A stretch of 64,000 bases of DNA from Mucidula mucida (GCA_015501055.1 JADNYV010000155.1:24782-88781); one strand, 5' to 3'; numbered from the stretch's first letter, positions 42,956 to 54,509 are shown. Numbers and translations: made by a program. Notes: generated by a model from the letters alone, not told the origin.

Positions 42956-43825
42956 CTAACCCGTTGGGTCCAGCAGCACAGAGTCTACATAATAGATGAG
43001 ATGACTTTGGATGGATACGGCAGTTGGTTGATACGAACGGGCAAGAAGATTGACTGTAATGTTGTGCTGGCCGAGTTCCAAGGCTAGTAGAACACTGAGG
43101 AAAGCGCAGTCGGATATGTCTCCTATACTTACCTACGGTCTGCATTAATCCCCGGATAGCAAAGCATGCCGCAGTGTACGCCGACAGATGGCGGGACTGA
43201 GCTACCGAATTTTGAGAGAAAACATGGATTATGGACTTTCTAGGTGTACTCACCTTGCAATGCGGACATGGTGGTGAGACTGATAATTCTACCTCCGCGA
43301 CCCTGCTTGATCATTTGCGCGCTTGTGTACTTCAGTATAAGGAAGAGACTCCTCGGCCTGGCGGCCATGGACTTGTCGAAGTCTTCGGTGGACACTAGAT
43401 ATCGGCGGATCATTATAAGTACCGTCTAAAAGCATTGTTTGTAAACAACCAACTTGATGTGACCGTGACGGCGCTTGGCGTTGTAAAAGCATCATAGAAA
43501 GCAGCAACCACCTATCAATCTCGTCAGTACGTAGTAGATAAAAAGCATCTACCGGTGTAAGACTTACGATATCCACACCACCGAGATCGTCGACAACGTT
43601 GCTGATCAAATGCTTGACGTCTTCTTCGTTTGACTGGTCGCAGATGTAGGAGCAGCACTTGACGCCTTTGGACTCGATTTCGCGCTTGAGCTGCGACAGT
43701 TCGGATTGCTTGGACGAATTGTCACAGATGGCGACGTCGCAGCCATCTTTGGCGAGCCGAAGAGCACAGGAGCGCCCGACGAGGCGTTGTGTGCTGCGAG
43801 TGATGATAGCGGTGCGGCGATCCAT
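42956..43825 (-). pseudogene. Short-chain dehydrogenase/reductase, degenerate active site
   Basis: ATG 43825, stop 42956-42958, with several introns read by eye. The overall SDR order is clear: an N-terminal AIITRSTQRLVGRSCALRLAKDGCDVAICD, then CDQSNEEDVKHLI, GGVDI, VSTEDFDKSMAARPRSLFLILKYTSAQMIKQGRGGRIISLTTMSALQ, SAYTAACFAIRGLMQTV, LALELGQHNITVNLLA. But the cofactor motif TGxxxGxG reads TRSTQRLV, and the catalytic YxxxK reads YTAAC (Lys replaced by Cys). Such a protein should neither bind NAD(P) normally nor catalyse; it is either a decayed gene or a non-enzymatic relative. Substrate class unknown. Confidence 0.65.
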
Positions 43826-44805
43826 GGCTAGTGGGAGGTCCGGGCACTTTTCGAACGCGATATAAAAGAATCTAGCAAGATTCTGGGGTTCCGATATGTT
43901 TAGATCGTCGTATATGCGGCTGGGACACAGAAGAGACGTAAAAAGGCAGCATGGAACCAAGCGTTGGAGATGCCTGACGCTGACGAGAGGTGATTGGAGT
44001 CAATGGATAGCTCGAGTCCAGAGGTTGACTAAGACGATGCCACGAACATTACGGTGATGAGCGTGGACCAGAACCAGAGCTACCAGCGGGGCGAGAGTGG
44101 GTGGTTCCTACAGAAGGAAGGGATTGGAAACGTGCGCAGTCACCAGCACGCATGGTGATGAACGAGAAGGGTGCCAGATCTTTGAAAGAAAGTAAACATG
44201 ATAGTGTAGGATATTCGTCCGCAAGTATTAGACTTCGTTCGTATTTCCGCGCGAGCCTCAATAAAATCTCCTGAGCAGCGAGGAAATATCTATTATCAGC
44301 ATCCAATTTAGACCTTTTTTTCCAAGAGCTCAAAGCGTAGCGTCGACTCTAAGTTAAAGGAAACAAGCGCACGAGAGGACTCATCGGACAAGTCGGCAGA
44401 AGAGAGAGGTTGATCATCTAAAATGTGTAGCATGAAGTACGAGGGGAACAGCTTGACTGGAAGTCAAGAACAAGTGATGTCAATCGACCGAATAGGAAAT
44501 ACAGCTTTGACCTGATCCGCCATGATCTCTGTTAAAATCATTTCGATTCTCGACCACGACACGGACATTAATGGAGTACGCTACGTTCCGGCCACAAGGC
44601 CTGCTACTACTGCCTAGTGGCGCGTCCCCAGCACGAAGAAACACCGTGTATTTCGTTCCAAGGCTCGGCAAGGGATGCCTCAAGGCGAGGGTATGGGCAG
44701 TGTGAAGAGCCTATAGGAGAATAGCGGAGAATAATTGGAGAACAGAACAGGTAAGGGCACATATAAGTGCCAAAATGTGGCTGACGGCGATCTGCTAGGC
44801 GATGG
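43826..44805. other. No gene recognised
   Basis: A 94-residue minus-strand ORF (44333-44049, MSSWKKRSKLDADNRYFLAAQEILLRLARKYE) looks codon-like but has no known motif. Otherwise only short ORFs. It may contain the 3' end of the gene at 44806-45663 and the SDR promoter. Confidence 0.3.
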
Positions 44806-45663
44806 TCATGCATATGGATAGGCGTACGCGCGACCCGGGGCGACAGCCGATGGGGGCACCCAAATGCTGTGACCATTGACTAATGCTGGTGGCCATGACG
44901 GCGGTCGTTGACACGTTATTGAAGGACCCTCATATCTGCGGCTTGTAGTATGAGGTATGGCCTTTACCCACTCCAACACCCTCTTGTCCACGGCCTGTCT
45001 CTCTGCTACTGTCGTTCGGCGCTCTTCCATCGCCATACAACTGTCGGTCATTTCGGGCGTCGCCAACACCTTGAATAATATGCGCGCCTTATCCATATTA
45101 GCGATGCACCCGCTCCGCTTCAGCGCCGTACGAGGCGCAGGGCACAGCTCCATTGCATCCAGCCATCCTCCGACAACATTCAGACTTTCCTTCGATGTTA
45201 AGACACGCATACATTCGCGGAGTCGACCGCTGCAGACCGCCCAGTCTCCGTTATGAACGAGCATGTCGTAGTCCACGACTTGCAACGCCAATCTTTCGAG
45301 CGCATCAAAGTTTGGTGTTCCAAGTCCCCTGCAGACTATCGTGCAGAGGACTCGATCATCGGTATTATATGTGATCCCGAGCAAAGAGACGAACACGAAT
45401 GCATGTTTCATGGTTTCGACACTGGTGATGGGGATCTTGAAAGGAAACATGCGTAAGAGGTACACGATGGAATGAAACACTGCTGGGTTCTTCAGACCAC
45501 CAACCCAGTACCTCTGAGCGGTTAGGGAGTTGTTTGTCCTCCAGATAAACGCGGTGAGAGAGCTGCATTCGTCGGAGTCGAGAAATTCGGAGCTAAGGTC
45601 AGTTATCAATTGGCTTTCCGGGTTTGAAAAGCTGAATGTATGCGTACGCAGAGTCTGATCCAT
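44806..45663 (-). CDS. Unrecognised protein, possible last exon of a gene split by a hAT-like element
   Basis: Minus-strand frame open from 45840; the first ATG in it is 45663 (MDQTLRTHTF), giving 285 residues to the stop at 44806. No domain is recognised. The sequence is mixed hydrophobic/helical (SLTAFIWRTNNSLTAQRYW, FHSIVYLLRMFPFKIPI, FVFVSLLGITYNTDDRVL, ALERLALQVVDYDMLVHNGDW), then basic-acidic (MEERRTTVAERQAVDKRVLEW). Upstream, a plausible intron (donor near 45858, acceptor AAATCAG near 45770) would join it to the Ser/Pro-rich exon at 47182-47789 across the hAT-like element at 45918-47181. That link is inference. Confidence 0.5.
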   Translation of the reverse strand: MDQTLRTHTFSFSNPESQLITDLSSEFLDSDECSSLTAFIWRTNNSLTAQRYWVGGLKNPAVFHSIVYLLRMFPFKIPITSVETMKHAFVFVSLLGITYNTDDRVLCTIVCRGLGTPNFDALERLALQVVDYDMLVHNGDWAVCSGRLRECMRVLTSKESLNVVGGWLDAMELCPAPRTALKRSGCIANMDKARILFKVLATPEMTDSCMAMEERRTTVAERQAVDKRVLEWVKAIPHTTSRRYEGPSITCQRPPSWPPALVNGHSIWVPPSAVAPGRAYAYPYA

Positions 45664-46583
45664 TGAGGCCGTGAAGATTACGAGCGCGATGAATTGGCAC
45701 AGTTGAATAGTGGAGTTGTTGATATAGCCAGGAATAATAGCTCGTCCATTTGGAAGAAAAGGCGCGCTCTGATTTCCTGCCACCGTCGTCGTCGCACTTG
45801 GAATCACCGACTCGGACCGTCCTGTTACATCCCCTTTCACCCCGCCGTGAGGTCAAACGCTACCTCGTGCAATCCTGGTGAGCATCGATTCTCGATGAAT
45901 TTTGATCTCGCTAACATTAGAGATGGACACGAGTCCATACTCGAGTATATTCGGACTCATCGTATGAGTAACTCTTACCTCAAACCCAATACTCAAGACT
46001 CGAGTCTTCACTCGAGACTCTACTCGAATATCTACTCTACTCGAGAGTACTTCATGAGTCTCGAGTATTCGAGTACTCGAGTACGATCCGAGTATACTCG
46101 AGTATACTCACGTATCAGCAAGCAAATTCAAACATAAAGACAGTGAAGATTAAAGTAAGTAGGTCGTAAGTGTATCAAGTTATATCCATATCAGTAGCAT
46201 CCATATCAGTAGTATCCTGAGGTGAAGAAGCAGGCTTGCGCCGTCGAACCAAAACTACCTGCTCAATCGTTTCATAGAGATCATCGTCATCATCGTCAAT
46301 CTCAACATCACCATCATGCAGATTCTCGGTGCACTTTTCAACGGCCGAGTCGTCCCGGAGAGCATTGACTGGGGTCGGATGGGGCTGGCGGCAGCAACGT
46401 TTACGGGACGCGCGTCTGTCCTGGCTGCTTTGTACCGGGTGATGCGACGCTGGTGTCGTGTTCCACCAATGCCGGCGGGAACTTCACAGGCCGCTCACAA
46501 GTTGATCTGTGGCTCTCTGATGTCAGAACGGGAAATGCGGACTGTTGAGTACGGATTAGCTGAGTACTATGTGGACTGTTACG

Positions 46584-46799
46584 TTACAGTTTTCGGGCGC
46601 GCACCCCTTCTTCCTCACGGACTGTAGAGTATTCGTTTTTGTGGACGATTTTGTAGTTTTTTTGTATATTAGATGTATCATACTCTTCACCTGATGTGTC
46701 GTATGCGTCGCTTCGCAACAGTACTCGCATCAGGTTTGTTTGTAGCACAACATTTTGTATGGCCTTCATGGCCTTTGTCCTTTTTTTTGCTAATGGCAT
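46584..46799 (-). CDS. Start of the lost protein gene of hAT-like family 1
   Basis: ATG 46799, 71 codons: a basic N-terminus (PLAKKRTKAMKA), DAYDTSGEEYDTSNIQKN, a Glu/Arg-rich end, then a stop. It lies between the tRNA-like module and the internal deletion point. No domain is recognised; in an intact parent this would be expected to lead into a transposase, which is inference from the element's termini and position only. Confidence 0.4.
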   Translation of the reverse strand: MPLAKKRTKAMKAIQNVVLQTNLMRVLLRSDAYDTSGEEYDTSNIQKNYKIVHKNEYSTVREEEGVRARKL

Positions 46800-46845
46800 T
46801 TTACCTAATTATGTGTGATCTGGACTGAAATTGTATAATGAATAT

Positions 46846-46935
46846 GCCCTTTTGGCGCAGTGGTTATACTCGTTGTTGTGCTGATGCACAGAAATGGCTG
46901 AGCTCCGTGGGTTCAATGCTCACGGGGTTCATTTT
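46846..46935 (+). other. tRNA-like module of hAT-like family 1, copy 3
   Basis: A-box-like TTGGCGCAGTGGTTATAC and B-box-like GGGTTCAATGCTC, T stem GTGGG/CTCAC with loop TTCAATG. About 90 nt. It points towards the element's right end. The acceptor stem is poor. Confidence 0.6.
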
Positions 46936-47181
46936 GTTCAAAAAATATATATTAGGAGCTGAATACTCACGAATACTCACGAATATAAGAATACTCATGA
47001 GTATTCACGAATATTTATGAGTATGAGTCTATCGAGTATTCGTGGCCCCAAACTGAAACTCTAGACTCACCATAGACTCTAGACTCTACTCTACTCACGT
47101 GCGAGTATACTCTTGGCTTGCATGATGAGTATGAGTTTATTCGTGAGTACTTTTTTTATTCTATACTCGCGTCCGACTCTA

Positions 47182-47850
47182 GCTAACATTGGAGGAAGCA
47201 TGTGTGGATGTGGACATAACACCTTCTAGAAGCTCATTCGCGACTCTCTGTCCTACGGTGGGGTTTGTACGCGTAATTCGGGCGAGCAATGATTTTGGAT
47301 GGACTCTTGTAACGGAGGCGTCTGGGAAAGAAGACGAAATTGCGGAGAAGTTAACGCCCTTTGTCTGCATAGCGTCATCCAGCTCCTTGCCGTGGTCAAT
47401 TACACCAGCCGCCTGGTCGGGTGGCGTGCGCGGCTCTTCTGGAGAAGAGGACGATGTCGCTGTTGAGGTACTTGATGCATAATGATTGTGCTTGGCGTTA
47501 ATATCGGTGCGGGAGAGCAATGGCGAACGCAGGAGCGCCGCTTGGTTCGCTTTCCGATTCATGTCGAACGTTGGGGCCATAAGAATCTGCTCTTTGGATG
47601 GATGCTGAGTGATAGTGTCGCTCGAGGAATGTGGTCGTGATTCAAGTGGTGGTGGTGGACAATCGAATGTGACCCTGAACAAAGACCACTGTCCCGAAAT
47701 GGACAAAGACAAATGACTTGGGGCACTGCCGCTACTGCTCACTCTTTGATGATGCTGGCTTTCCGAGAGGGTAGGAGATGTTGGTGCTATAGTCGAGTGC
47801 TCGGTTTTGTAGGTGGCGTTGTTCAGAGATGGGTCCGGAAGACTTACCTC
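47182..47850 (-). CDS. Ser/Pro-rich exon of an unrecognised gene, cut by hAT-like copy 3
   Basis: Minus-strand coding-like segment with an upstream intron (about 47850-47790, GTAAGTCTTCC to CTATAG) preceded by an exon ending CNVSKE. It reads APTSPTLSESQHHQRVSSSG, SLSISGQWSLFRVTFDCPPPP, ILMAPTFDMNRKANQAALL, SSSSPEEPRTPPDQAAG, RVANELLEGVMSTSTHASS. It looks disordered and is not recognised. The reading frame passes through the target duplication into EIKIHRESMLTRIARG at 45909, consistent with one gene interrupted by the hAT-like element. Confidence 0.5.
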
Positions 47851-50204
47851 TTTGGATACATTGCATAAAGTGGATGCACGTAGATGTGGGATGATGTTTG
47901 GCGACTGCGTTGATTTTGGCGATATATGTTCTCTCTATAACGTATTATCAACGATATGTAGAACGGCCCACTGGTGAGTAGTATCTACATTCAGCCTATT
48001 TTTCATTGCACTCAACTTGTATCAGATGGACCTCCCGCATATGAATGTGTTATTAAGCTAGTCATTACACTAGCGTTCTTCAGTCCCTAGGACGTTGAAA
48101 TGACTTGCGCTACACTGTCTTCTCGAATACCTTCGCAAGGTCAATACGAAGGGGCTCATTCTGTAAGTCTCTATTTCGGTCATTCTACTCATAATTGTCG
48201 TCCATCCGGCTCAGAGCAGCTTTACCACTCATTTGAGGCCGGATTACTAAGAATTACTCTTCAAGTATCCGACATCACGTGCCTCGATTCTTTCCGCTGG
48301 GTGTGTGGTATGAAGAGATCGGCCTTGTATCAGAATCCGTCAATTACTTGCATCACACCTCCTCGCCCAACAAATGACCAAATAACCTTGGAGCTATTCT
48401 CGTTGATCTCTGTCTAGAGGTGGGGATGGTTGAATATGACTGAGTGGCGACGAGCAGGCCAGAGTTGGACTTTTTGACCTCGTAGGCCATGTAGGAAGGT
48501 CTTATTGCGAACTTTTGTTTGAGGTTGATCTCCCCGGCAGATACATTAAGTATTTCGACCCCATGCGCGGCCAGAATAGGATAGGTCCGATTCGGACAGT
48601 ATCCTAGTATGTTCGGCAGGAAGGCTCTATGGTTAGACCTCTTCTACATCTTCGCTGCCAGAAATTCTGATACTGATTAGACAATTTGGTGTATGTAGCG
48701 CAAACTGTGAGTGAGACTCATCGGAAAGACAGCGGCATAGTGTCGATCTCGTTTCTTAAAAATTGTGATGATTAAGGTCGACGGGGATGCGGGCAAGCTC
48801 TTCTATCGAAATTCATTAGCCTCCCTTCGACGATTACCTGCCTCGCGTTCCTCGACATTGAGTGTGTGGATATGAGATTTGGAAGGATAGAGGCTCAAGG
48901 AATACAGTGTGTACGCGTACTACTTGCATCATCTATCCTGTCCTTCTCTGCGTGCACACGTAAAAAGTGGTATTGACAAGGTGATTTTGGAGAGGGTTAT
49001 ACCTGCATTGTTGGTTTCTTCCCGCTCGAGGGCTAGTATCGCCTTGGCCGCGAACGAGTTTCCACTGCCCATGATATAACGCTTCGTTTTTGAGGCTTTC
49101 AGCGACCTCTGTCGGGGTTCTTCGACGAGCTCAGTGTTGGAGAACAACGGGGTGTTTCAAGTTTTCCCCATGCATTAGAAGATGTTCGTCGGTTTTCGAG
49201 TTAGATGCACGCCAAGTTCATTGGCCAGCTTGACGCTAAAAGGAAGTGACTCGGGAGCGGATAATTACTAGCGAACAGCCGTGTGCCCGTCTCGTTTCGG
49301 GTGGGGGAGGATACTGCCATCTTCGCATTCCATGCGCGCGCAGGTTATTGATAGAAGTTTATTATGCCGGATAGTCACCTTTAAGTATTTACTTTATGTT
49401 TATGCTGCGTTTGTCCGTACATGCATTCACTCTTCATCGTGATCCCAAGCATTCGCAGGTGAAGTCTGATAAGTATAGCTGGACAAACTAGTAACGAGCT
49501 ACTTCAATCTCTTCATTCGAGATTCAGTAAACTTCACTATGCCAGAGTGTAACAGTCTTGGACGCCTGTATACAGGTGTTCTTCATGAATCACGAACAAG
49601 TTCTGTGTGCAATGATGGGCCTGTATCCTCGGCCTGTCCTTTTAGCGGTAGAATCAAAACGTAAACCTTTTCCGCGTCAAGGACGGGCACCAATGTGCAT
49701 GACGTCCTACCCCTTCCGGCGAGAACTTCTCCTGGGAGGCTTGGAAGTCAATGTGGTACTTGTGTGGGTAATTGATGGGGTAGCCAGAGCCGTAGCAGCG
49801 GTGTACAGAGTTGACTAAGCTCAGGTAAGTACAAGGTGCGCTCAATTCCGAAACCCGACTCTTGTCTGAGGCCTCGTTGATCTCTTCTTGGTCGTTGTTA
49901 TACTCGCAGGAGATATGCTAGACTAACCGACTTGTCTGAATGTGTCCGTTGTCTTTTAAAATCACATTGGCAAATGCGCCACATATCCCTATAATAAGCT
50001 CGTTGTATTCAGAGGTGAACACGTCATTGCTTTGAAGGCGAAGCTCTTCGAGCTTCTGGTCCGTCACGCTCAAATATTTACAGTCGACGAAAAATTGATG
50101 AACAAACGACGATTTGAATACTTCGAACAACGCTGCTCGGATCCTATCTACAGGCATAGGTACCAGCGAATCTCTAAAAGTACAGACATCCAACTAAAAG
50201 ATAT
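47851..50204. other. 2.3 kb without a recognised gene
   Basis: Short coding-like pieces only: minus 49147-49010 (ELVEEPRQRSLKASKTKRYI...ILALEREETNNAG, followed by a plausible donor GTATAACC), plus 48100-48417 and plus 49558-49818. None has a recognisable domain, and no exon chain could be built with confidence. The 49147-49010 piece could be an upstream exon of the Ser/Pro-rich gene. Confidence 0.35.
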
Positions 50205-52897
50205 TTACGACTCATCCGACTCATCCAGTTTGAGCCTCTTGGGCTCAGGCTCCTTGTCTTCCGCGGGTCGCGAATTAAACGACCGCGCGCCCATACCCTC
50301 CAATCGCTCGTTCATGTGCTTTAGACTGACGGTTTTCAGCGTCTTGGTGCCTTTCTGCACTTTGGCGGAAAGGAGTTCATTTTCGTGAAAGTCGTATGTG
50401 ACGGCGTGAGAAGTCACTTCCTCCAAGCGACGTTTCGCCTTACGACCAGAAGCATCTTCCGTCACTGGAGGAGAGGGTTGTGCGGGAAGCGGGATGAGAG
50501 TGGCGTGATGACGCAAAGTCTCGTATAGCCACCTCGGATTAGCACGGCGTTCCAGCTTCGCCTGATAGATCGCAACAGAATCCCGATCATCTACTATGCC
50601 CCATTGTGCCAGTTTTGCTCGTTTGACCTCATATGCCTCAAAGTCTTTAGCTGACGGCTGCTTGTATTGAACGAGTAGGATTCCAGCTAGGTCCGTCAAC
50701 AAGTCGTTGAATCCCGGTACATCGAACTGTGCGAGGTCGCAGGAATCGTCGGCACAATAGGGCAACTCCACGCGTTTGTGGCGGCCGCCAGTTGGTCGGC
50801 CATAGCTGTCGGAGCCCTGGTCGTCGAATAGCGACTGAAGCCTATCGTAAAGATCATTGGGTGACATGTCGTGCTTCAGGTATCGCAGTGCGACATAGAG
50901 CAGAACCCAAAACGCAGACTCCACATCGTCGTCAAGAGTGTGGACAACGGATTGCTTGTCTTTCCCGCCTTGCAGGAGGTTGATTGACATGAATTGCCAA
51001 GTGCCCTAAGGGAATATATTAGAGGAGAGCACGAGTAGACCTATGTGGGTACATACCGTGCGTCCTGGGCGATGATTGTGTCCTTCAAAGTCCAAAACTA
51101 TGCACAGATCCCAATCGATGAGAAGTCCTCCGTGCGTGGGAGTAATCATGATATTCCCGCTGCTGATGTCTCGATGTAGGATACGAGCTAAATGAAAGCA
51201 CATTGGGCAGCTGAGAGATTACATTAACATCGAGAAAGTAAGACGGCGATGATGTACATACCTTCCATGGCGTCGGCGATGCAATTGACTAAGACTTTAC
51301 AATTCCCGAAAGCGCTGAGATCGCGGGCGATGGTGTCGAGGAAGAGGCTGTGGCATTGAAGAGGGTTTTCCAGGCGGAAGTATTTGCGGTCAATGGGAGG
51401 ATACACCAAACTGAGCTGTAAATGCGGTTCGTGCGTCTTTGTTCGCATGCCCTCGACATCACCACCAACACCATCGTAGCAACATGCGGGACCTTTTTCT
51501 TCGCAAGAATATCGTAGATCTCTGCCTCGGGTCGCGTGCGGAGTGAGTCCTCGCGCCAATAATCCTTCATGAAAAGGAGACTATTGTGCTTGGATTTCTT
51601 CGACTGCTCGCATTCTTTGCCAGGATTCGAGGTGAAGGCACAATCATACGCTAAAGAGCGCCGCGTCGAGCGCAAAAATGGGGAGATGCACGTATCCTCA
51701 AAACAGGTGCAGGAAGAATGAAGGACCGCTCGGTGCTGTTGCCAAATTTGACAGTCATGCGCAGGAAGCGGTCTTCCGGGAGCGTTACACCCATTGCTTC
51801 AGTGCACGACCTCATCTGCGCGTTGCAATGCCACATGTCTCTGTCTACTTCTTGAACTGCACCAGGGCAGCTTTGGCGTCTGGATCGGTGGGAGGTACCT
51901 CGACCACTGTGGGATCGTAGCCACGCTGCTCAGCAGTGAGCTGCGAGAACCGGAGGTAGAACTTGAACAAGGTTTTTTCTCCGTTGGTTCCCTGGTATTT
52001 GATGCGGCGAGAGACAACAGCGCCGCGACGGTCCCAGAAAATCAACCTCGCAAATCTGCCGAAGACCACCACACTCATAAAATGCTTGCGGTAGGACAAG
52101 AACATGGTGATGCCGGCGTACGAGGCAATCTGGCCGCGGATGTGCTGGCCATGCAACGATTTACTCTCGCCAGGCCAGTCGTTCGCCGTGATGGGGACGT
52201 CAAGGACGGCAGATTCAGCCGACGAGAAAACCGCAGCACCGGTAGAGATGCTAGGTGAAGACAAGCCGGAGGAGGGTTGGCTGAGGGAAGGGGCACCGGC
52301 AGCAGCATCAGCAAAAGAGTCATAGTTGACATTGTCCTCCTCCACCTCACTGACTGTAACGCTGTTTCCAATTGGAGCGCCGGCAGTGGTTGTCTCAGGT
52401 GGGTCCACAAACGGATCGTTGGAGGCAGCAGGCTTGAATTCGACGTTGGTTTCCATCAAGCGATGGACAGTGGCGTTCTTGGCGGGCAAATTATCCTCTG
52501 TATAATGTCCCATGTCAACGGCAAGGTTTTGACACTCTCCGTCGGGTTTCCGATATTCGCCAAACTTGGTCACGATAACGTTAGCGCCATTCGCTTCCTC
52601 CTTCTTTTCAATTGGCCAGCCTTGAAGAGCGGCTGTCTAAAAAGCAGTCAGTATAACATTAATGTCGCGAAAAGAAAAATGCACGTACAAAAGCACCATA
52701 CATTGCATGCTCGGACTTTTTAGAGGCCATGCTGTGTAGGTGTCTGAGGCGTTCCTCTGGAATGGATTTGGTTCGGTAGGCGGCTGGCGTATCGGCGTTC
52801 CATGGCAGAAATGTTTGCATAAACTCCTCTGGGTCCATTCCGACAAGGTAATGGCCTTGAGTCTCTTCGGCAACTCTTCTATACTGTTCCTTCATAA

Positions 52898-53039
52898 TGT
52901 TGGCATTGGAATGTTCGGCTGTTCGGCTTCCAAGAGCTGCTAGTAAATATGTACATACAGTAGCTATGACTCGATCGTCGCGGAATGTTACGGGGCTTTT
53001 CCCGCCATCACCATCTCAGAGTCGCGTCCCCGTTCATCA
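52898..53039 (+). repeat. 5' LTR of gag-only element
   Basis: 142 bp, TGTTGGCATTGG to CGTTCATCA; identical to 54368-54509. Confidence 0.95.
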
Positions 53040-53183
53040 GGTTATGGGCCCCGCTTGCGCCTAACCAATCTTAGAGTCTACACACCATCTTAGAGCCATA
53101 TCTCGGAGTTCCCACTTTCGTTCCATTAACACAAAAACACACACACATTCACACCATCATCATTCCACTTCCACTTCACCACA

Positions 53184-54320
53184 ATGTCCAGCAACATGTA
53201 CAACATGAGCACTTTCCTTGCACTTGCCAGAGATGTGGACAAACTCGATGCCGATAAGCCAGAGGGATGGAGCACTTGGAAAAGCGAGGCACTCCAGACT
53301 GTTCTTGCTGCTGACGGCGTCTCCATTCACATTGTCGATGGCACGACTGCTCGCCCAACCAAGGCGGAGGATGCTGCTACCTGGGACCAGCTCAATACTC
53401 AAGCTGAGTCCATTCTCCGCAACATGTCACATCCCAACTGTCGCGATCTTCACGCCAATGCAGTTGGTGGTTGTGCAGTCTTTGCCGCCCTCGTTGCCCA
53501 CTTCAAAAAATCATCCTTCGGCACACATTCATCCGCTCGTGCCACATTCCACCGTGTTGTCCACGATACGTCGAAACCAATCTCCATCTATGTCCAGGCG
53601 ATTACTGCTGCAGCTAAGCGTCTTCAGTCATTGCTTCCGGAGAAGGAGGTACTCGCCGAGAGCTACATCAAGGATGTGCTCCTCCAGAACTTGGACAAGT
53701 CATTTGGTTCAACTCGGAGCACACTGCTGGCTCAGCCCGGAGGGGAACCCGATCTCAAAACCTGCAAGGAGGTTCTGAATGCGGCTGTTCCTGACAACTT
53801 TGATGCTGACGAGGAGGCGGAGAATCAGGAGGAGCGTCAGTCTGCGTCTATTGCACTGACTGCTCGTGTACGTCGGTCGGGGTATGCAGGGAAGGGAAGG
53901 GATAGAGAAGGAGCTAGAGGCAGCGGTGGGGCTGGATACGGTTCTGCCTCTAGAGGGGGAGGTTATGGAGGAGATGATAGAGGAAGAGGGGGAGATGATA
54001 GAGGAAGAGGGGGAGATGATCGGGGAAGAGGGGGAGGTCATGGTGACGGTCAAGGGTTTACAGACAGCCGAGGGAACCGGTGGGGTGATATGTCCATGGA
54101 CGGGTGTCATCGCTGTGGAGGGATGTCGCACAAGGCTGCCTGCTGTGTGAAGGATATGCCGCAGGAAGTCAAGGACTGGTGTCTCAATCGGACGTACAAC
54201 ACGGCACATATCGCTCACGACTCTACACATTTCGCTCAGGACAAAGTCTACTTTCAAGCTGACGCCATGGACGCCTACGACAGTGACAATGATGGATTTG
54301 CAACAGACTTCAGTGGATGA
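53184..54320 (+). CDS. Copia-type Gag protein of the gag-only element
   Basis: ATG 53184, 378 residues, fully open. It has the layout of Ty1/copia Gag (UBN2-like): LDADKPEGWSTWKSEALQTVL near the N-terminus, then AAVGG-type helices, SARATFHRVVHDTSKPISIYV, LLPEKEVLAESYIKDVLLQNL. An RGG-like spacer with three near-perfect GGDDRGR repeats follows (about residues 262-288), and one CCHC knuckle, CHRCGGMSHKAACC. The acidic C-terminus ends FATDFSG. The open frame between identical LTRs suggests the Gag is functional, with reverse transcriptase and integrase supplied from another copia element. Confidence 0.9.
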   Translation: MSSNMYNMSTFLALARDVDKLDADKPEGWSTWKSEALQTVLAADGVSIHIVDGTTARPTKAEDAATWDQLNTQAESILRNMSHPNCRDLHANAVGGCAVFAALVAHFKKSSFGTHSSARATFHRVVHDTSKPISIYVQAITAAAKRLQSLLPEKEVLAESYIKDVLLQNLDKSFGSTRSTLLAQPGGEPDLKTCKEVLNAAVPDNFDADEEAENQEERQSASIALTARVRRSGYAGKGRDREGARGSGGAGYGSASRGGGYGGDDRGRGGDDRGRGGDDRGRGGGHGDGQGFTDSRGNRWGDMSMDGCHRCGGMSHKAACCVKDMPQEVKDWCLNRTYNTAHIAHDSTHFAQDKVYFQADAMDAYDSDNDGFATDFSG

Positions 54321-54367
54321 GGAAGTTGTCAACAGGGGGAGCTCTTTTCAGTCTCGCAGAGGGGGAG

Positions 54368-54509
54368 TGTTGGCATTGGAATGTTCGGCTGTTCGGCTTC
54401 CAAGAGCTGCTAGTAAATATGTACATACAGTAGCTATGACTCGATCGTCGCGGAATGTTACGGGGCTTTTCCCGCCATCACCATCTCAGAGTCGCGTCCC
54501 CGTTCATCA
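54368..54509 (+). repeat. 3' LTR of gag-only element
   Basis: 142 bp, identical by eye to the 5' LTR; followed by the second CATAA. Confidence 0.95.

Larger units (their letters stand above)
45918..47181 (-). mobile_element. hAT-like element, family 1, copy 3 (1264 bp, least deleted)
   Basis: 8-bp target duplication GCTAACAT (45910-45917, 47182-47189). It keeps more of the interior than its siblings: an outward tRNA-like module (46846-46935), and on the minus strand an ORF start (46799-46584, first ATG preceding PLAKKRTKAMKAIQNVV), then about 270 bp unique to this copy before the acidic 3' segment. So it shows where the longer parent element's gene began. Confidence 0.92.
52898..54509 (+). 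mobile_element. Gag-only LTR element (TR-GAG type), very young
   Basis: 1612 bp. LTRs 52898-53039 and 54368-54509 are 142 bp, TG...CA, and identical by eye. Target duplication CATAA (52893-52897, 54510-54514). One ORF (gag) and no pol. Purine-rich CAGAGGGGGAGTG lies just before the 3' LTR as polypurine tract, and GGTTATGGGCCC just after the 5' LTR as likely primer site. It matches the TR-GAG class of non-autonomous LTR elements. It is inserted in a coding exon of the FunK1 gene, on the opposite strand. Confidence 0.95.

Noticed and set aside
44957..45456. Plus-strand ORFs of 67-99 codons
   Set aside because: Antisense to the longer minus-strand ORF at 45663-44806, with no motif or start context.
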